In this document: piece by piece, positions 17,077 to 25,810 of the stretch
Layout of the letters: every line of letters begins with the position of its first letter
Numbering within the stretch: the first letter of the stretch is position 1
Assembly (NCBI GenBank): GCA_020633335.1
Contig: JACKDU010000004.1
Coordinates: forward strand, 1-64,000
Direction: 5' to 3'
Length of the DNA stretch: 64,000 bases
Source of the DNA: Myxococcales bacterium
GTDB taxonomy: Bacteria > Myxococcota_A > Polyangia > Nannocystales > Nannocystaceae
Translations under genes and position numbers: made by a program
Notes under the pieces: model-generated
The model's input: only the letters and a program-made list of their open reading frames with translations
The model's database searches: none
Told to the model about the DNA's origin: nothing

Positions 17077-18143
17077 GTCGCGGTCCTCCTGCCCTCGAGG
17101 GTGGTCGTGTAGTCGTCGTCGGCGAAGGTGTGGGTGACCCGGTCGACGTAGTAGGAGCCCGAGAAGCGCTTGCCGTAGCCGTCGATCTTGACGACGTCGC
17201 TGACGACCACGCTCTTGTCGCCGACGATCGAGATCTCGCAGGTCACGTGCTGGAGCGCGCTCGTCTGGACCTCGGCGGCCGCGAGCGCGTCGGCCTGGGC
17301 CTGGGTGATCACCGGGTAGCCGGGGACCTGGCCGACGACCTTGCCGAAGCGCTCGTCGGCGACCGATCCGCCGACCGAGCTCCCGCCCATCTTGGCCGCC
17401 GCCGACGCCTCGGCCTTCGAGACCAGCGCCGCCTGCTCGTCCGGGTTCCAGCCGCGGACCTCGACCCCGCCGACCTGGCCGAGGACGCTGGTCCGGACCG
17501 AGAGGGAGAGGAGGTCGCTCTTCTGGTCGATCGTCAGCGACGCCGAGTCGTCGAGGGGCCGCGGGACGAAGTAGAGGATCTTGTCCTCGACGAAGATCGT
17601 GTAGCCGATCGCCCGGGCCCGCGCGCTCAGGAAGGCGATGTCGGTCTCCTCCGACTGGAGGACGTAGGGGTGGACCTCGCTGGTCGCGGTCACCGACGCG
17701 GTGAGGCCGTGCTCCTTGGCGATCGTCTCGGCGATCGCCGAGTCCTTCTGGTCGACGAAGGCGCGGGTCCGGCGGCCGCGGGTGAGGCGGTGGAGGCGAT
17801 CGTAGCCGCGGATCGTCACCCGCGGCTCGGAGTCGGCGCTGACGTCGAGCTCGATCCCGGTGATCTCGCCGATCATCACGACCCCGAGGTCGTTCCCCCA
17901 CCCCATCGAGATGGTCACCGGCTTGCCCTCGCTGACGCTGCCGCCGTCGATCCACTCGAAGTCGCTGCTGTCGAGGTCGGCGCTCTCGATCACGAAGCTC
18001 CCCGGGCGATCGACCTCGAGGGTCACGGTGACCCGCGTGATCGGCACGCCCTCGCTCGACGTGGTCGTCAGCTTGGTCCCGTCGACGTCGACGACGAGCG
18101 CGGCGACGACGGAGTCCTTCAGCGGTGAGGTGGTGCCTGGCAT
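17073..18143 (-). CDS. eCIS spike hub, phage late control gene D (gpD)-like
   Basis: The 356-residue product matches the gpD/VgrG N-terminal (gp27-like) hub: VTVTLEVDRPGSFVIE, VTISMGWGNDLGVVMIGEITGIE, then RVTIRGYDRLHRLTRGRRTRAF, TDIAFLSARARAIGYTIFVED, and a C-terminal GSYYVDRVTHTF. It forms the hub ring that carries the spike encoded by the next gene, with which it overlaps by four bases. In many eCIS operons the two are fused; here they are separate. Confidence 0.85.
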   Translation of the reverse strand: MPGTTSPLKDSVVAALVVDVDGTKLTTTSSEGVPITRVTVTLEVDRPGSFVIESADLDSSDFEWIDGGSVSEGKPVTISMGWGNDLGVVMIGEITGIELDVSADSEPRVTIRGYDRLHRLTRGRRTRAFVDQKDSAIAETIAKEHGLTASVTATSEVHPYVLQSEETDIAFLSARARAIGYTIFVEDKILYFVPRPLDDSASLTIDQKSDLLSLSVRTSVLGQVGGVEVRGWNPDEQAALVSKAEASAAAKMGGSSVGGSVADERFGKVVGQVPGYPVITQAQADALAAAEVQTSALQHVTCEISIVGDKSVVVSDVVKIDGYGKRFSGSYYVDRVTHTFADDDYTTTLEGRRTAT

Positions 18144-18194
18144 CGGCGGGTCAGGGGTCGTTCGGAGGGGCGGAGCGGGCGGCGGAGCGGGCGG

Positions 18195-18992
18195 CTAGCG
18201 GATCGCCGGGATCGCGAGGACGGTCCCGGGCCGGAGCGCCCGCGGGTCGTCGATTTGGTTGGCCCGGGCGATCACCCGCCACTTGCCGGGATCGCCGTAG
18301 TGGAGCCCGGCGATCGCGTGGAGGGTGTCGCCGAGGCGGACGGTGTGGGTCTTCTCGACGTCGGAGGAGCGGAGCTCGGCCTCCTCGTCGGCCGACGCGG
18401 TGAAGGTGCAGGAGAGCTTCGCCCGCACCGGCGTGCCGTCGGCGAGGAAGCGGGTGAAGCTCTGGCTCAGCGACGAGAGCGGGCCGACGCAGAGGAGCAC
18501 CATCCCCCACCAGACCTCGCAATTCGGCGGGCGGTGGAGCTCGCGGTTGATCTGCGTGAGCTCGACGACCTTGTTGGTGTAGGTGAGGACGCTGACGCCG
18601 CTCGGCGCCGAGGTCGTGTGGAGCGCGGTCGGGTTCGGCAGCGAGATCAGCGAGCCCCAGCCGCCGCCGCTCCCCGGATCGCCCTCGTAGGTGTCGAAGA
18701 GGAGATCGAAGGAGAGGGTCGCCGGCGTCACCCCGCCGTTGTTGAACTGGAGGGCGTAGGCCGCCTCGGTGATCGAGGCCGGGCGGGCGATCTTCTTCCA
18801 CGCGACCGCCGACTGGATGTTCAGCGTGCTCGGGTTGAAGAGCGCCTTGATGCTGCCGCTGTAGCTGCCGGCGGTCGAGGTCTCGTGCTTGATCTCGAGC
18901 TTGGTCGGGCCGCTGCTCGAGCCGAGGCTCGGGAGACCGACCGACGAGAGCAAGCCGCCGAGCACCGAGCGGCCGTAGTCCTTCATCACCAT
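18195..18992 (-). CDS. eCIS LysM-domain baseplate/tube adaptor
   Basis: The 265-residue protein has an N-terminal part typical of this component (KLEIKHETSTAGSYSGSIKALFNPST, then FDLLFDTYEGD) and a C-terminal LysM domain (residues about 212-262, HTVRLGDTLHAIAGLHYGDPGKW). LysM-bearing proteins of this kind connect the inner tube to the spike hub in eCIS particles (Afp7-like role, from family knowledge). A GAGGAGGAG ribosome-binding site lies just before the ATG at 18992; the Met two codons later is an alternative. Confidence 0.8.
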   Translation of the reverse strand: MVMKDYGRSVLGGLLSSVGLPSLGSSSGPTKLEIKHETSTAGSYSGSIKALFNPSTLNIQSAVAWKKIARPASITEAAYALQFNNGGVTPATLSFDLLFDTYEGDPGSGGGWGSLISLPNPTALHTTSAPSGVSVLTYTNKVVELTQINRELHRPPNCEVWWGMVLLCVGPLSSLSQSFTRFLADGTPVRAKLSCTFTASADEEAELRSSDVEKTHTVRLGDTLHAIAGLHYGDPGKWRVIARANQIDDPRALRPGTVLAIPAIR

Positions 18993-19011
18993 CGCCAGCT
19001 CCTCCTCGCGC

Positions 19012-20685
19012 TCATCCGATCGCCCTCCGCAGCTCGCGCTCCCAGCGGATCTCGCGGGCGAGGCGGCGCTTCACCGTGTCGACCAGCGCGTCGACGTCGA
19101 TCGTCGGCGCCGCCGGGGTCGACGTCGCCTGCGCCGCGGGGGCGCTCGCCGTCGTCGTCGGCCCGCCGTGGGTGTTGTCGGCGCTCGCCTGCGCCGTCGC
19201 CTTGGCGACGACCACCGCCTGCGAGGGCGTGTGATCGAGGCGACCGACGCCGCCCTCGGGAACCTGCGTGTGCGCCTGGACCCGCGGCCGCGAGCGCGGC
19301 CCAGAGCCCTGCCCGCCGAGCTCCGGGGGCTCGGCGCCCGCCTGCGCGTGGGCGTGGATCCGCGGCGGGGTCGGCCCCGCCTCGTCGCTCCGACGCGCCC
19401 GCACCCGCGGCCTGGCCTCGCTCCTCGCCTCCGCCGGAGCGGCCGCGTCGCCGACGATCCGGCGGGCGCCGACGGCCGCCGCGGGGCGGCGATCCAGCGC
19501 GTCGATGAGCGCCACGGTCGGCGGCGCGTCAGCGCCCCGGGCGTTGACGCGGAGGCGCTCGCCAGGCGGCGACGCCTCGACGCGCGAGCGCGGCTCGGGG
19601 CGCGCAGGCGCGGCCGCGGGGGTCTCGTGATGGACGAGCGCTGGGCCCTCGTCGGCGCCGACCGAGGCCCGGCCGGCGACCGCGGCGCGCGGCGACGACG
19701 AGCTCTCACGGGCCGCGGCGATCGGTGGATTCGCGGCCGCGTCCGCGCGCGCGGGCGTCGAAGCCGTCGCGGCCGTCGCAGCCGTCGCAGCCGGCGTGAC
19801 GCGGGCCAGGGCCTCGTCATGGATCAGCGGGACGTCGGCGACCGCCGGCTCGGCCCGGACGCTCGCCCGCGCCGTCAAGGCAGGCGCCGCGGCGCCGGGC
19901 CGCGAGGCCTCCCCTGCCTCGGCCGTCGTCGCGCGGGCTTCGGCGCGCGCAGGCGCCGCGCCCCCCGATTCGACCGATTCGACCGATGAACGATCCGACA
20001 TGTCCGAATGGACATCTTTCGCAGGACCGCCAGGGGCCGCGTGGGTCAGCGAGCGCGCGGCGTCGTCGACCGACGCGGCGACCCGCCCGGCGACGATCGC
20101 CGCAGGACCCGCGCTCGCCGGGGACGCAGGAGCCTCCCCGCGCGCCGTCTCCGCGCGCGCCGCCTCGCCGACCGCGTCGGGGCGAGGCGCGCTCACCTCG
20201 ACCCGGTGGACGTGCTCGACGACGATCTCCCCGCCGCCGCGCTCGCCCCCCCGCGTCGCTGTGGCCGCGGCCTCCGAGCGCTCCCGTGCAGGCGCGGCCC
20301 GGCTCGCGGGCGCGCGCGAAGGCGTCGTCGCCGTCGCCGGCGCTCGCCGGGCGCTGACCACCGGCGGTGTCGACGGGGTCCGCTCCCCTCCCCTGCCCGA
20401 GCCCGCGCCGGCCTCGGCGTCGTGCGCCCAGCGGGCGTGGACCATCGGCAGCTCGCCGCGGGCGTCGCCCTGGATCACCCGCCAGCGCCGGGCCCACTCC
20501 GCGAGCACCGGCAGGCGACGCTCGGCCATCGTCGCCCGCTCGAGGATGTCACCGACCCAGGGGGCCGCCTCCTCGGTCTGGAACGAGAGCGGCCAGAGGA
20601 GATCGACCACGAGCGAGGGATCGACCCCGGCCGCCCACGGCCGGAGATCGAGCTCCTCGACCCCTTCGCGCCCGACCTCGACCAC
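19012..20685 (-). CDS. eCIS-associated long disordered protein with conserved ends
   Basis: This 557-residue protein has an ordered N-terminus (about 90 residues; VEVGREGVEELDLRPWAAG, a helix-rich part with LPVLAEWARRWRVI). About 400 residues rich in Ala, Arg, Pro, Glu and Thr without predicted structure follow, then a basic C-terminal helix (VDALVDTVKRRLAREIRWERELRRA). Short His-containing strings recur through the disordered part (see findings). It sits exactly between the second tube gene and the LysM gene, so it is a real operon member. It could act as a tape measure, chaperone or scaffold; I do not recognise a named family. Confidence 0.6.
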   Translation of the reverse strand: MVEVGREGVEELDLRPWAAGVDPSLVVDLLWPLSFQTEEAAPWVGDILERATMAERRLPVLAEWARRWRVIQGDARGELPMVHARWAHDAEAGAGSGRGGERTPSTPPVVSARRAPATATTPSRAPASRAAPARERSEAAATATRGGERGGGEIVVEHVHRVEVSAPRPDAVGEAARAETARGEAPASPASAGPAAIVAGRVAASVDDAARSLTHAAPGGPAKDVHSDMSDRSSVESVESGGAAPARAEARATTAEAGEASRPGAAAPALTARASVRAEPAVADVPLIHDEALARVTPAATAATAATASTPARADAAANPPIAAARESSSSPRAAVAGRASVGADEGPALVHHETPAAAPARPEPRSRVEASPPGERLRVNARGADAPPTVALIDALDRRPAAAVGARRIVGDAAAPAEARSEARPRVRARRSDEAGPTPPRIHAHAQAGAEPPELGGQGSGPRSRPRVQAHTQVPEGGVGRLDHTPSQAVVVAKATAQASADNTHGGPTTTASAPAAQATSTPAAPTIDVDALVDTVKRRLAREIRWERELRRAIG

Positions 20686-20688
20686 GGC

Positions 20689-21225
20689 CTAGAGGCCCTC
20701 CTTGCCGGTGACCATGCGCGCGACCCCGCGGGCGTAGGAGGCGATCCGCATCCACTCCGGCTTCTCGAGGCCGCGGTGCGCGAGCTCGAGGCGCTCGACC
20801 GCGACCTGGTTCGAGGTCCCGTTGAAGGACGGCCCGTTCCAGCGGACCGGGATCGCGTCCTTGAAGTTCCACATCGTCACCGGGATGTGCTGGCGGTCGA
20901 GCATGATGATCGTCCCGCTCTTCCGCTTGATCACCCCGCGCGCGGTCGCCTCGTACCAGTTCCAGAGGGTGTCGATCTCGACGAGCCCGCGGGAGAAGGT
21001 GAGGTTGTCCCAGGTGGTGTCGCCGAGGAGCTGGCGCCCCGCCTTGAGGTCGCCGCCCTCGTGGAAGGTCTCGACCGCGATCGACGAGCCCAGCCCCTCG
21101 ACCGACTGGAAGCCGCCGGTGAGGAGCCCGTCGATCTCGACCAGGAAGTTGAAGTCGAAGTAGGGGTCGAGGCGCCTCCCGAGGGCGGCGCCGCCGTAGA
21201 CAAAGAGGGCGTTCAATCCGAACAT
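20689..21225 (-). CDS. eCIS inner tube protein 2 (gp19-like)
   Basis: The 178-residue product is a T4 gp19-type tail tube protein: LDPYFDFNFLVEIDGLLTGGFQSVEGL, then a TWDNLTFSRGL segment, VTMWNFKDAIPVRWNGPSFNG and a closing VAVERLELAHRGLE. It is longer than the main tube protein and carries a C-terminal extension (ARGVARMVTGKEGL), as expected for the initiator ring that contacts the spike hub. It has an unusual hydrophobic leader (FGLNALFVYGGAALG). It is followed after three bases by the disordered-protein gene. Confidence 0.85.
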   Translation of the reverse strand: MFGLNALFVYGGAALGRRLDPYFDFNFLVEIDGLLTGGFQSVEGLGSSIAVETFHEGGDLKAGRQLLGDTTWDNLTFSRGLVEIDTLWNWYEATARGVIKRKSGTIIMLDRQHIPVTMWNFKDAIPVRWNGPSFNGTSNQVAVERLELAHRGLEKPEWMRIASYARGVARMVTGKEGL

Positions 21226-21242
21226 CGACTCGCTCCCGACGC

Positions 21243-21428
21243 CTAGCGCTGCGCGCGCTCGGGCGCCTCGTTCTGCGCGTTACGCTCGCGGTTCATCCGC
21301 GCGACCTCCTCGACCCAGCGCCGCCGCTCGTGGTGATCGAGGCTCATGACCTGCTCGTAAGGCCAGTGAAGGTAGTAGGAGAGATAGGCTACCTCCTCGT
21401 GGAGGCGGTCCGAGGGGTAGCCGCTCAT
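21243..21428 (-). CDS. Small eCIS protein, DUF6760-like
   Basis: This 61-residue protein begins MSGYPSDRLHEEVAYLSYYLHW and contains WPYEQVMSLDHHERRRWVEEV. It is a short helical protein type that I recognise as regularly encoded between the tube genes of eCIS operons. By analogy with phage tail assembly genes, this gene and the preceding one may form a tail assembly chaperone pair. It overlaps the upstream gene by four bases. Confidence 0.75.
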   Translation of the reverse strand: MSGYPSDRLHEEVAYLSYYLHWPYEQVMSLDHHERRRWVEEVARMNRERNAQNEAPERAQR

Positions 21429-21817
21429 TCCCCCGGGGGTGGGCCCTCGACCTCAAATTCGCCCTCGCAGTGCGGGCAGGTCACCAGGAGGCGATCATGA
21501 CCGCTGCGGTTGAGGCGCTGGTAGAGCCCCTGGAGGTAGGTGAGGTCGCAGGCGTAGAGGCCCTCGATCACCTTGGGGTGGATGTAGTCGACGCCGCCCA
21601 GGCGGGTGATGACCCGCGAGAGGAGGATGATCACCAGGTACCCCGGGTTCGCCTGCACCCTCGGATCCTTGAGCGGCGCGATCTCGTCGAACGCGGTCGC
21701 CAGGCGCATCACACCTTCGCGGTGACGATTGCCGTCCTGGTCGACGTAGCCGTAAGGGAGGGTGAAGGGGAACTCCGTGACCAGCGGCCCCGGGCTGACC
21801 TGGCTCGTCGCTACCAC
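21425..21817 (-). CDS. eCIS tail assembly protein with CPHC zinc-knuckle-like tail
   Basis: The 130-residue product has a beta-rich N-terminus (VTEFPFTLPYGYVDQDGNRHREGVMRLAT), a central helical part (GYLVIILLSRVITRLG) and a C-terminal CPHCEGEF motif. The general arrangement resembles phage tail assembly chaperones of the Mu gp41 type. Its position directly after the main tube gene supports that role. The single CxxC pair could bind zinc in a dimer. It overlaps the tube gene by seven bases. Confidence 0.7.
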   Translation of the reverse strand: MVATSQVSPGPLVTEFPFTLPYGYVDQDGNRHREGVMRLATAFDEIAPLKDPRVQANPGYLVIILLSRVITRLGGVDYIHPKVIEGLYACDLTYLQGLYQRLNRSGHDRLLVTCPHCEGEFEVEGPPPGE

Positions 21818-22248
21818 TTCTGGACCTCAAGCCCCTCGTGGACCAGCTCCAGCGCCTCGATCGCCACGTCGTTCGACCCGGCGTCGAGGCTCGGCCCCGT
21901 CCACTTCGAGGGCCAGGCGTTCTTGATGTTCCAGCGGATCTTCTCGGTGCCGGCCTCGTCGCGGAGGACGATCGAGATCGTGTGGCGCTCGACCGAGCCG
22001 GTCGCCGCCTTGCGGTGCCAGTCGTAGAGCGCCCGGTCGTCGCTGATCCCGCGGCGGAGGGTGATCGTCGAGGCCTGGTTCTGGCCGGGGAGCTTGCGGG
22101 CGATGTTGCCGACGTCGGTGCCCTCGCGGTAGTCGAAGACCTGGACGCTGGTCTCGATCCCCGAGCACTCCTTGAAGCCCGCGCGGGTCAGGCCATCGAG
22201 CTCGACCATGAAATTAAAGCCGGTGTATGGATCTCTACGATCTGCCAT
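21811..22248 (-). CDS. eCIS major inner tube protein (gp19-like)
   Basis: The 145-residue product is the canonical short tube subunit: DPYTGFNFMVELDGLTRAGFKECSGIE, then a charged loop, STITLRRGISDDRALYDWH, and EKIRWNIKNAWPSKWTGPSLDAG with a closing VAIEALELVHEGLEV. Stacked hexamers of this protein make the rigid tube that is expelled when the sheath contracts and that carries cargo in eCIS. It is separated from the second sheath gene by about 50 bases with a good ribosome-binding site. Confidence 0.9.
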   Translation of the reverse strand: MADRRDPYTGFNFMVELDGLTRAGFKECSGIETSVQVFDYREGTDVGNIARKLPGQNQASTITLRRGISDDRALYDWHRKAATGSVERHTISIVLRDEAGTEKIRWNIKNAWPSKWTGPSLDAGSNDVAIEALELVHEGLEVQKW

Positions 22249-22299
22249 CTTGCTCTCTCCCGAGGTGATTGGAGGGGTCTTGGTGCTGGGTTGGTCTCG

Positions 22300-23550
22300 C
22301 TAGCCAGGCGCGGCTTCGGTCAGGCTCAGGCCCTCGCTCCGCTGCACCAGGCGGATGGTGATGAACTCCTGCGGCGCGAGCGGGGCGATGCCGATCTCGG
22401 CGATCATCATCCCCGCGTCGCGGACCTCAGGAGGGTTCGTCTCGGCGTCGCACTTGATGTAGAACGCCTCGCTGGCGATCTTGCCGCGGAGCGCCCCGGC
22501 CTCGAAGAGGCCCTCGAGGTGGCCGCTCAGCGAGCGGGTCACCCGGTTCCAGAGGAAGGAGTCGTTGGGCTCCATCGTCAGGTCGGCGAGGCGGAGCTCG
22601 AGCCAGCGGCTGAGCGTGAGGATCAGCCGCCGGACGTTGACGAAGCGGGCGTCGGGCTCCGAGCTCAGGGTCCGCGCGCCCCACACCCGCAGGCCGCGGC
22701 CGCGGAAGGCCCGCAGGCAGTTGAGCCCCTCGTCGAGGAGCACCGCCTGCTGGCCGTCGTCGATCGCCACGCCGAGGTCGCAGACGCCGATCAGGCTGAC
22801 GCCGGCCGGCGGGCGGTGGACCCCCTCGAGGGCGTCCATCCGCGCGTAGACCCCGGCGACGTGGCCGGAGGGCGGGATGAAGGCGCCGCTCCCGGGGCCC
22901 CGCTCCGGCCGCAGCCACGGGAAGTAGAGCGCGGCGAAGGCGAGGAGCGCGGGGTCGCGGACGCGGAGCGCCGCCCGCAGGGCGGCCGCGTGCCCGCGGC
23001 CGTCGGCGAGGGCGCTGGCGACCGCCATCGCCGGCGGCGAGTCGAGGATCGCCAGGCGGTGTCCGGTCGCCCGCGAGTTGGCGACGAGCTCGACCTGCGA
23101 CGCGATCAGCGTCGCCCACCCCTCGTCGCGGGCGCGGGCGTCGGCCCCCCCGGCCTTGAGCGGGAGCATGAGGTCGGGGAAGGCGACGAGGTCGATCTCG
23201 GTCATGTCCTCGATCGCCCGCAGCGAGGCGACGAGGCGCTCGTGGACCGCCGCGCTGGTGAGCTCGACCAGCGACGCCGTCGGCGAGCGGATCGGCAGGA
23301 CGAAGCAGCGCTGGCCGCCGTTGTCGAAGAAGCCCTGGACCGCGGCCTCGAGGTACGAGCCCTCGAGGAGGCGATCGACCCGCTGCCGGAGGTGGGCCGG
23401 GCGGCCGAGGGCGATCGCCTCGCCGTGGACCTCGGCCTCCGGGTGCACGAGCCCGACGAAGACCGGCGTCCCTGTCCGGAATTCGACGTCTGGCTCCTCG
23501 CGGACCAGCTCCCGGTAGATCCCGGGCGCGCTCTGATCGACCACGCTCAT
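22300..23550 (-). CDS. eCIS tail sheath protein 2
   Basis: The 416-residue protein has the sheath beginning (SAPGIYRELVREEPDVEFRTGTPVFVGLV) and the typical C-terminal domain: GVWGARTL-type box (RVWGARTLSSE), FVNVRRLILTLSRWLE, FLWNRVTRSLSGHLEGLFEAGAL and a closing VIR-like edge strand. It is more divergent and slightly longer than the first sheath gene, so it is probably a minor sheath species at the baseplate or cap end. The ATG at 23550 follows the first sheath gene by 29 bases. Confidence 0.85.
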   Translation of the reverse strand: MSVVDQSAPGIYRELVREEPDVEFRTGTPVFVGLVHPEAEVHGEAIALGRPAHLRQRVDRLLEGSYLEAAVQGFFDNGGQRCFVLPIRSPTASLVELTSAAVHERLVASLRAIEDMTEIDLVAFPDLMLPLKAGGADARARDEGWATLIASQVELVANSRATGHRLAILDSPPAMAVASALADGRGHAAALRAALRVRDPALLAFAALYFPWLRPERGPGSGAFIPPSGHVAGVYARMDALEGVHRPPAGVSLIGVCDLGVAIDDGQQAVLLDEGLNCLRAFRGRGLRVWGARTLSSEPDARFVNVRRLILTLSRWLELRLADLTMEPNDSFLWNRVTRSLSGHLEGLFEAGALRGKIASEAFYIKCDAETNPPEVRDAGMMIAEIGIAPLAPQEFITIRLVQRSEGLSLTEAAPG

Positions 23551-23579
23551 CCGATCCTCGCTCGCGCGTACGCCCGGGC

Positions 23580-24749
23580 TCAGCCGCCGCTCTGGTTGCG
23601 CTGGGAGATCCGGAAGATCACGAACTCCGCGGGCTTGGTCACCGCGAGGCCGATCTCGGTGACCACCTGGCCGAGGTCACGGACCTCGGGCGGGTTGTTC
23701 TCCTCGTCGCACTTGACGTAGAAGGCCTGCTCCGGCGTGTTGCCGAAGAGCGCGCCCGAGCTCCAGACGTTGGTCAGGAAGGCCGAGACGTTGCGCGAGA
23801 TCTTCGCCCAGAGGTCGCTGTCGTTGGGCTCGAAGACCGCCCACTGCAGCCCCTCGTCGATCGACTCGCGGACGTAGGCGAAGAGGCGGCGGATGTTGAT
23901 GTAGGTGAACTCGTCGTTCTTCTTGAGGGTGCGGGCGCCCCAGACCTTGATGCTGTTGCCGAAGGTGCGGAGGGCGTTGACGCTGTTGGGGTTGAGGTCG
24001 TCCTGGATCGCCTTCGAGATCCGGTAGCGGAGGCCGAGCGCCCCCTTCACGACCTCGTTGGCCGGCGCCTTGTGGACGCCGCGGGCGGCGTCCACGCGGG
24101 CGTAGATCCCGGCGACGTGCCCCGAGGGCGGGACGTAGGCGCCCTTGCCGGTGATGTCGATCCACGGGAAGTAGAGCGCGCCGTAGGTGCTCTCGCGGAC
24201 CTTGTTGATCTCGGCGGCGGTCAGGCTCGGGACCTCCTCGGCCGCGTCGAGGATCGCGAAGCGGTCGCTGAGGGTCTCGCAGTGGGTCAGGAGCTTCTCC
24301 TGGATCGCCTTGATCCGGACGGCGTCGATCCCCTCGCCCGGGATCATCGGCGCGGCGACCAGGGCGATCTCGTCGATCCCCGCGAAGGCCTCGAGGGCGA
24401 CGTCGAAGGGATCCGTCCCCTCGCCCGCGGCCAGCGAGGTCACCCGGGCGACCCAGCAGCGGGTGCCGCCGTTGAGGAAGAAGCCGCGGACCGCCTGACC
24501 GAGCGCGCCGGCGCCGCGCTCGCTCGACACCTCGCCGAATTGGCGGGTGAACTCGGCGAAGTTGGTGACGAGTCGGGGCTCGCCGGCGGGCGCGAGGGTG
24601 TAGGTCGAGCCGTCGGGCAGGCTCGGCATCGTCGCCTCGTCGGGGACCAGCCCGATGAAGCCCGCGGTGCTGGTACCGACGCCGCTGATCGGCGCCGATC
24701 CGGACGGGACCTCCTCAACATAGACGCCAGGGGACATGTAACTCGGCAT
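23580..24749 (-). CDS. eCIS tail sheath protein 1 (major)
   Basis: The 389-residue product starts with MPSYMSPGVYVEEV, the hallmark of contractile sheath proteins, and continues with STAGFIGLVP. The C-terminal domain shows IKVWGARTL, FTYINIRRLFAYVRESIDEG, NDSDLWAKISRNVSAFL and a final PAEFVIFRISQRNQ strand that exchanges with neighbouring subunits. It is the likely main sheath. The ribosome-binding site GAGGAGAGCG lies upstream. Confidence 0.9.
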   Translation of the reverse strand: MPSYMSPGVYVEEVPSGSAPISGVGTSTAGFIGLVPDEATMPSLPDGSTYTLAPAGEPRLVTNFAEFTRQFGEVSSERGAGALGQAVRGFFLNGGTRCWVARVTSLAAGEGTDPFDVALEAFAGIDEIALVAAPMIPGEGIDAVRIKAIQEKLLTHCETLSDRFAILDAAEEVPSLTAAEINKVRESTYGALYFPWIDITGKGAYVPPSGHVAGIYARVDAARGVHKAPANEVVKGALGLRYRISKAIQDDLNPNSVNALRTFGNSIKVWGARTLKKNDEFTYINIRRLFAYVRESIDEGLQWAVFEPNDSDLWAKISRNVSAFLTNVWSSGALFGNTPEQAFYVKCDEENNPPEVRDLGQVVTEIGLAVTKPAEFVIFRISQRNQSGG

Positions 24750-24824
24750 GGATCGCTCTCCTCGTTCGCTGCTTGACGCTCTCTGGTTGCTATCGCGGGC
24801 TCATCGACGACGGCGGCCGTCGGC

Positions 24825-25451
24825 TCACCCACCTCCTGCTCTCTTCTTCTCGATCTCTTCCGGGGTCTCGCGGCCGAGCTTGACCTCGGACGCCTTGACC
24901 GCCTGGGTGGAGACCTCGGGCATGCCGATCGGCACCGCGAGGATCGCCGTGTAGTTGAAGAAGGGCCGCGGCCGGCCGCCGAGCGCCTGCCAGAACTCGC
25001 CGGGGGAGTCGATCCGACCGCTGGCGAGGGGGCGCGCGTAGACCGTGAACTCGCTCTCGGCGAGGCCGCCGCGGAGATAGACCTTGGGGAGGATCCGGTG
25101 GCGGCAGAGCGCCTGCATCGCCGCCCCGAGGATCTGGTGCTCGTCCTGCTCCGGCGCCGGCGTCCCCTCGCGGGCCCAGGCGGTGACGATGTAGTGGCAG
25201 GCGACCCGCACCGGCTCGATCCGGCGGACGAAGCGATCGCTCCCCGACTGCTCCCAGGCGTGGCCGCCGACCCGGTACTCGGTGTTCTCGACGACGTCGT
25301 AGAGGAAGAGGTTGATCGTCGGCAGGGAGACCGACGCCGGCGGGAAGTCGCCGTCCGGGGTGGCGAACGAGACGCTCGTCTGCGCCTTGATCTCCTCCGG
25401 GAGCTCCGCTTCGAGGAGCGCCTCGATGCTCTTGTCGAGATCGTGAAACAT
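24825..25451 (-). CDS. eCIS tail-terminator/cap-like protein, DUF4255 (Pvc16-like)
   Basis: The 208-residue product begins with MFHDLDKSIEALLEAELPEE and has VSLPTINLFLYDVVENTEYR and a membrane-proximal-like VACHYIVTAWARE segment, all typical of DUF4255 proteins that open eCIS operons and are thought to terminate the tail. The open frame reaches 25541, but the family begins at the Met at 25451, which I use. This is the first gene of the 17-gene leftward operon; its promoter should lie in 25,452-25,810. Confidence 0.85.
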   Translation of the reverse strand: MFHDLDKSIEALLEAELPEEIKAQTSVSFATPDGDFPPASVSLPTINLFLYDVVENTEYRVGGHAWEQSGSDRFVRRIEPVRVACHYIVTAWAREGTPAPEQDEHQILGAAMQALCRHRILPKVYLRGGLAESEFTVYARPLASGRIDSPGEFWQALGGRPRPFFNYTAILAVPIGMPEVSTQAVKASEVKLGRETPEEIEKKRAGGG

Positions 25452-25810
25452 CCTACGGGCGACCTTTTTTCCCCAGGGGTCTGCGCATGTCAATCGCACA
25501 AGTTCGCGCGGCGATCGACGCTCACCTTCGCACATGTCCATTTAGACATGCTCTAAAAGACATTGCGGAAAATGCCGAGCTTCGATCGATGGCGGCGGCG
25601 CTGGCGAAATGTCTTGTTCTCCAAAAACGCCCGGCGCGCGGGCGCGCCCCGGCGAGAAATGTGACGCGAGTGCCACCTACGAGCGGATCAAAGCTCGGCC
25701 GAGCGAGCCGATCTTTTTTTGTCCACGCGTGATCACACAAGGATCCCCTCGCCCGGGGTCAATCACCCTCGCCTCTTCGCACGTGATAGTCTCGCCCGCG
25801 GAGGCCAGCG
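25452..25810. promoter_or_regulatory. Divergent intergenic region between eCIS operon and hydrolase gene
   Basis: About 360 bases with relatively AT-rich patches separate the leftward injection-system operon from the rightward hydrolase gene. The region contains an exact dyad CATGTC-N6-GACATG at 25533-25550, about 80 bases upstream of the first eCIS gene. It also holds a palindrome GCTCGGCCGAGC followed by a T-run (TTTTTTT near 25711-25717) that could terminate rightward transcription. No promoter could be assigned with confidence. Short open frames here (25487-25732 and similar) do not look coding. Confidence 0.4.
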
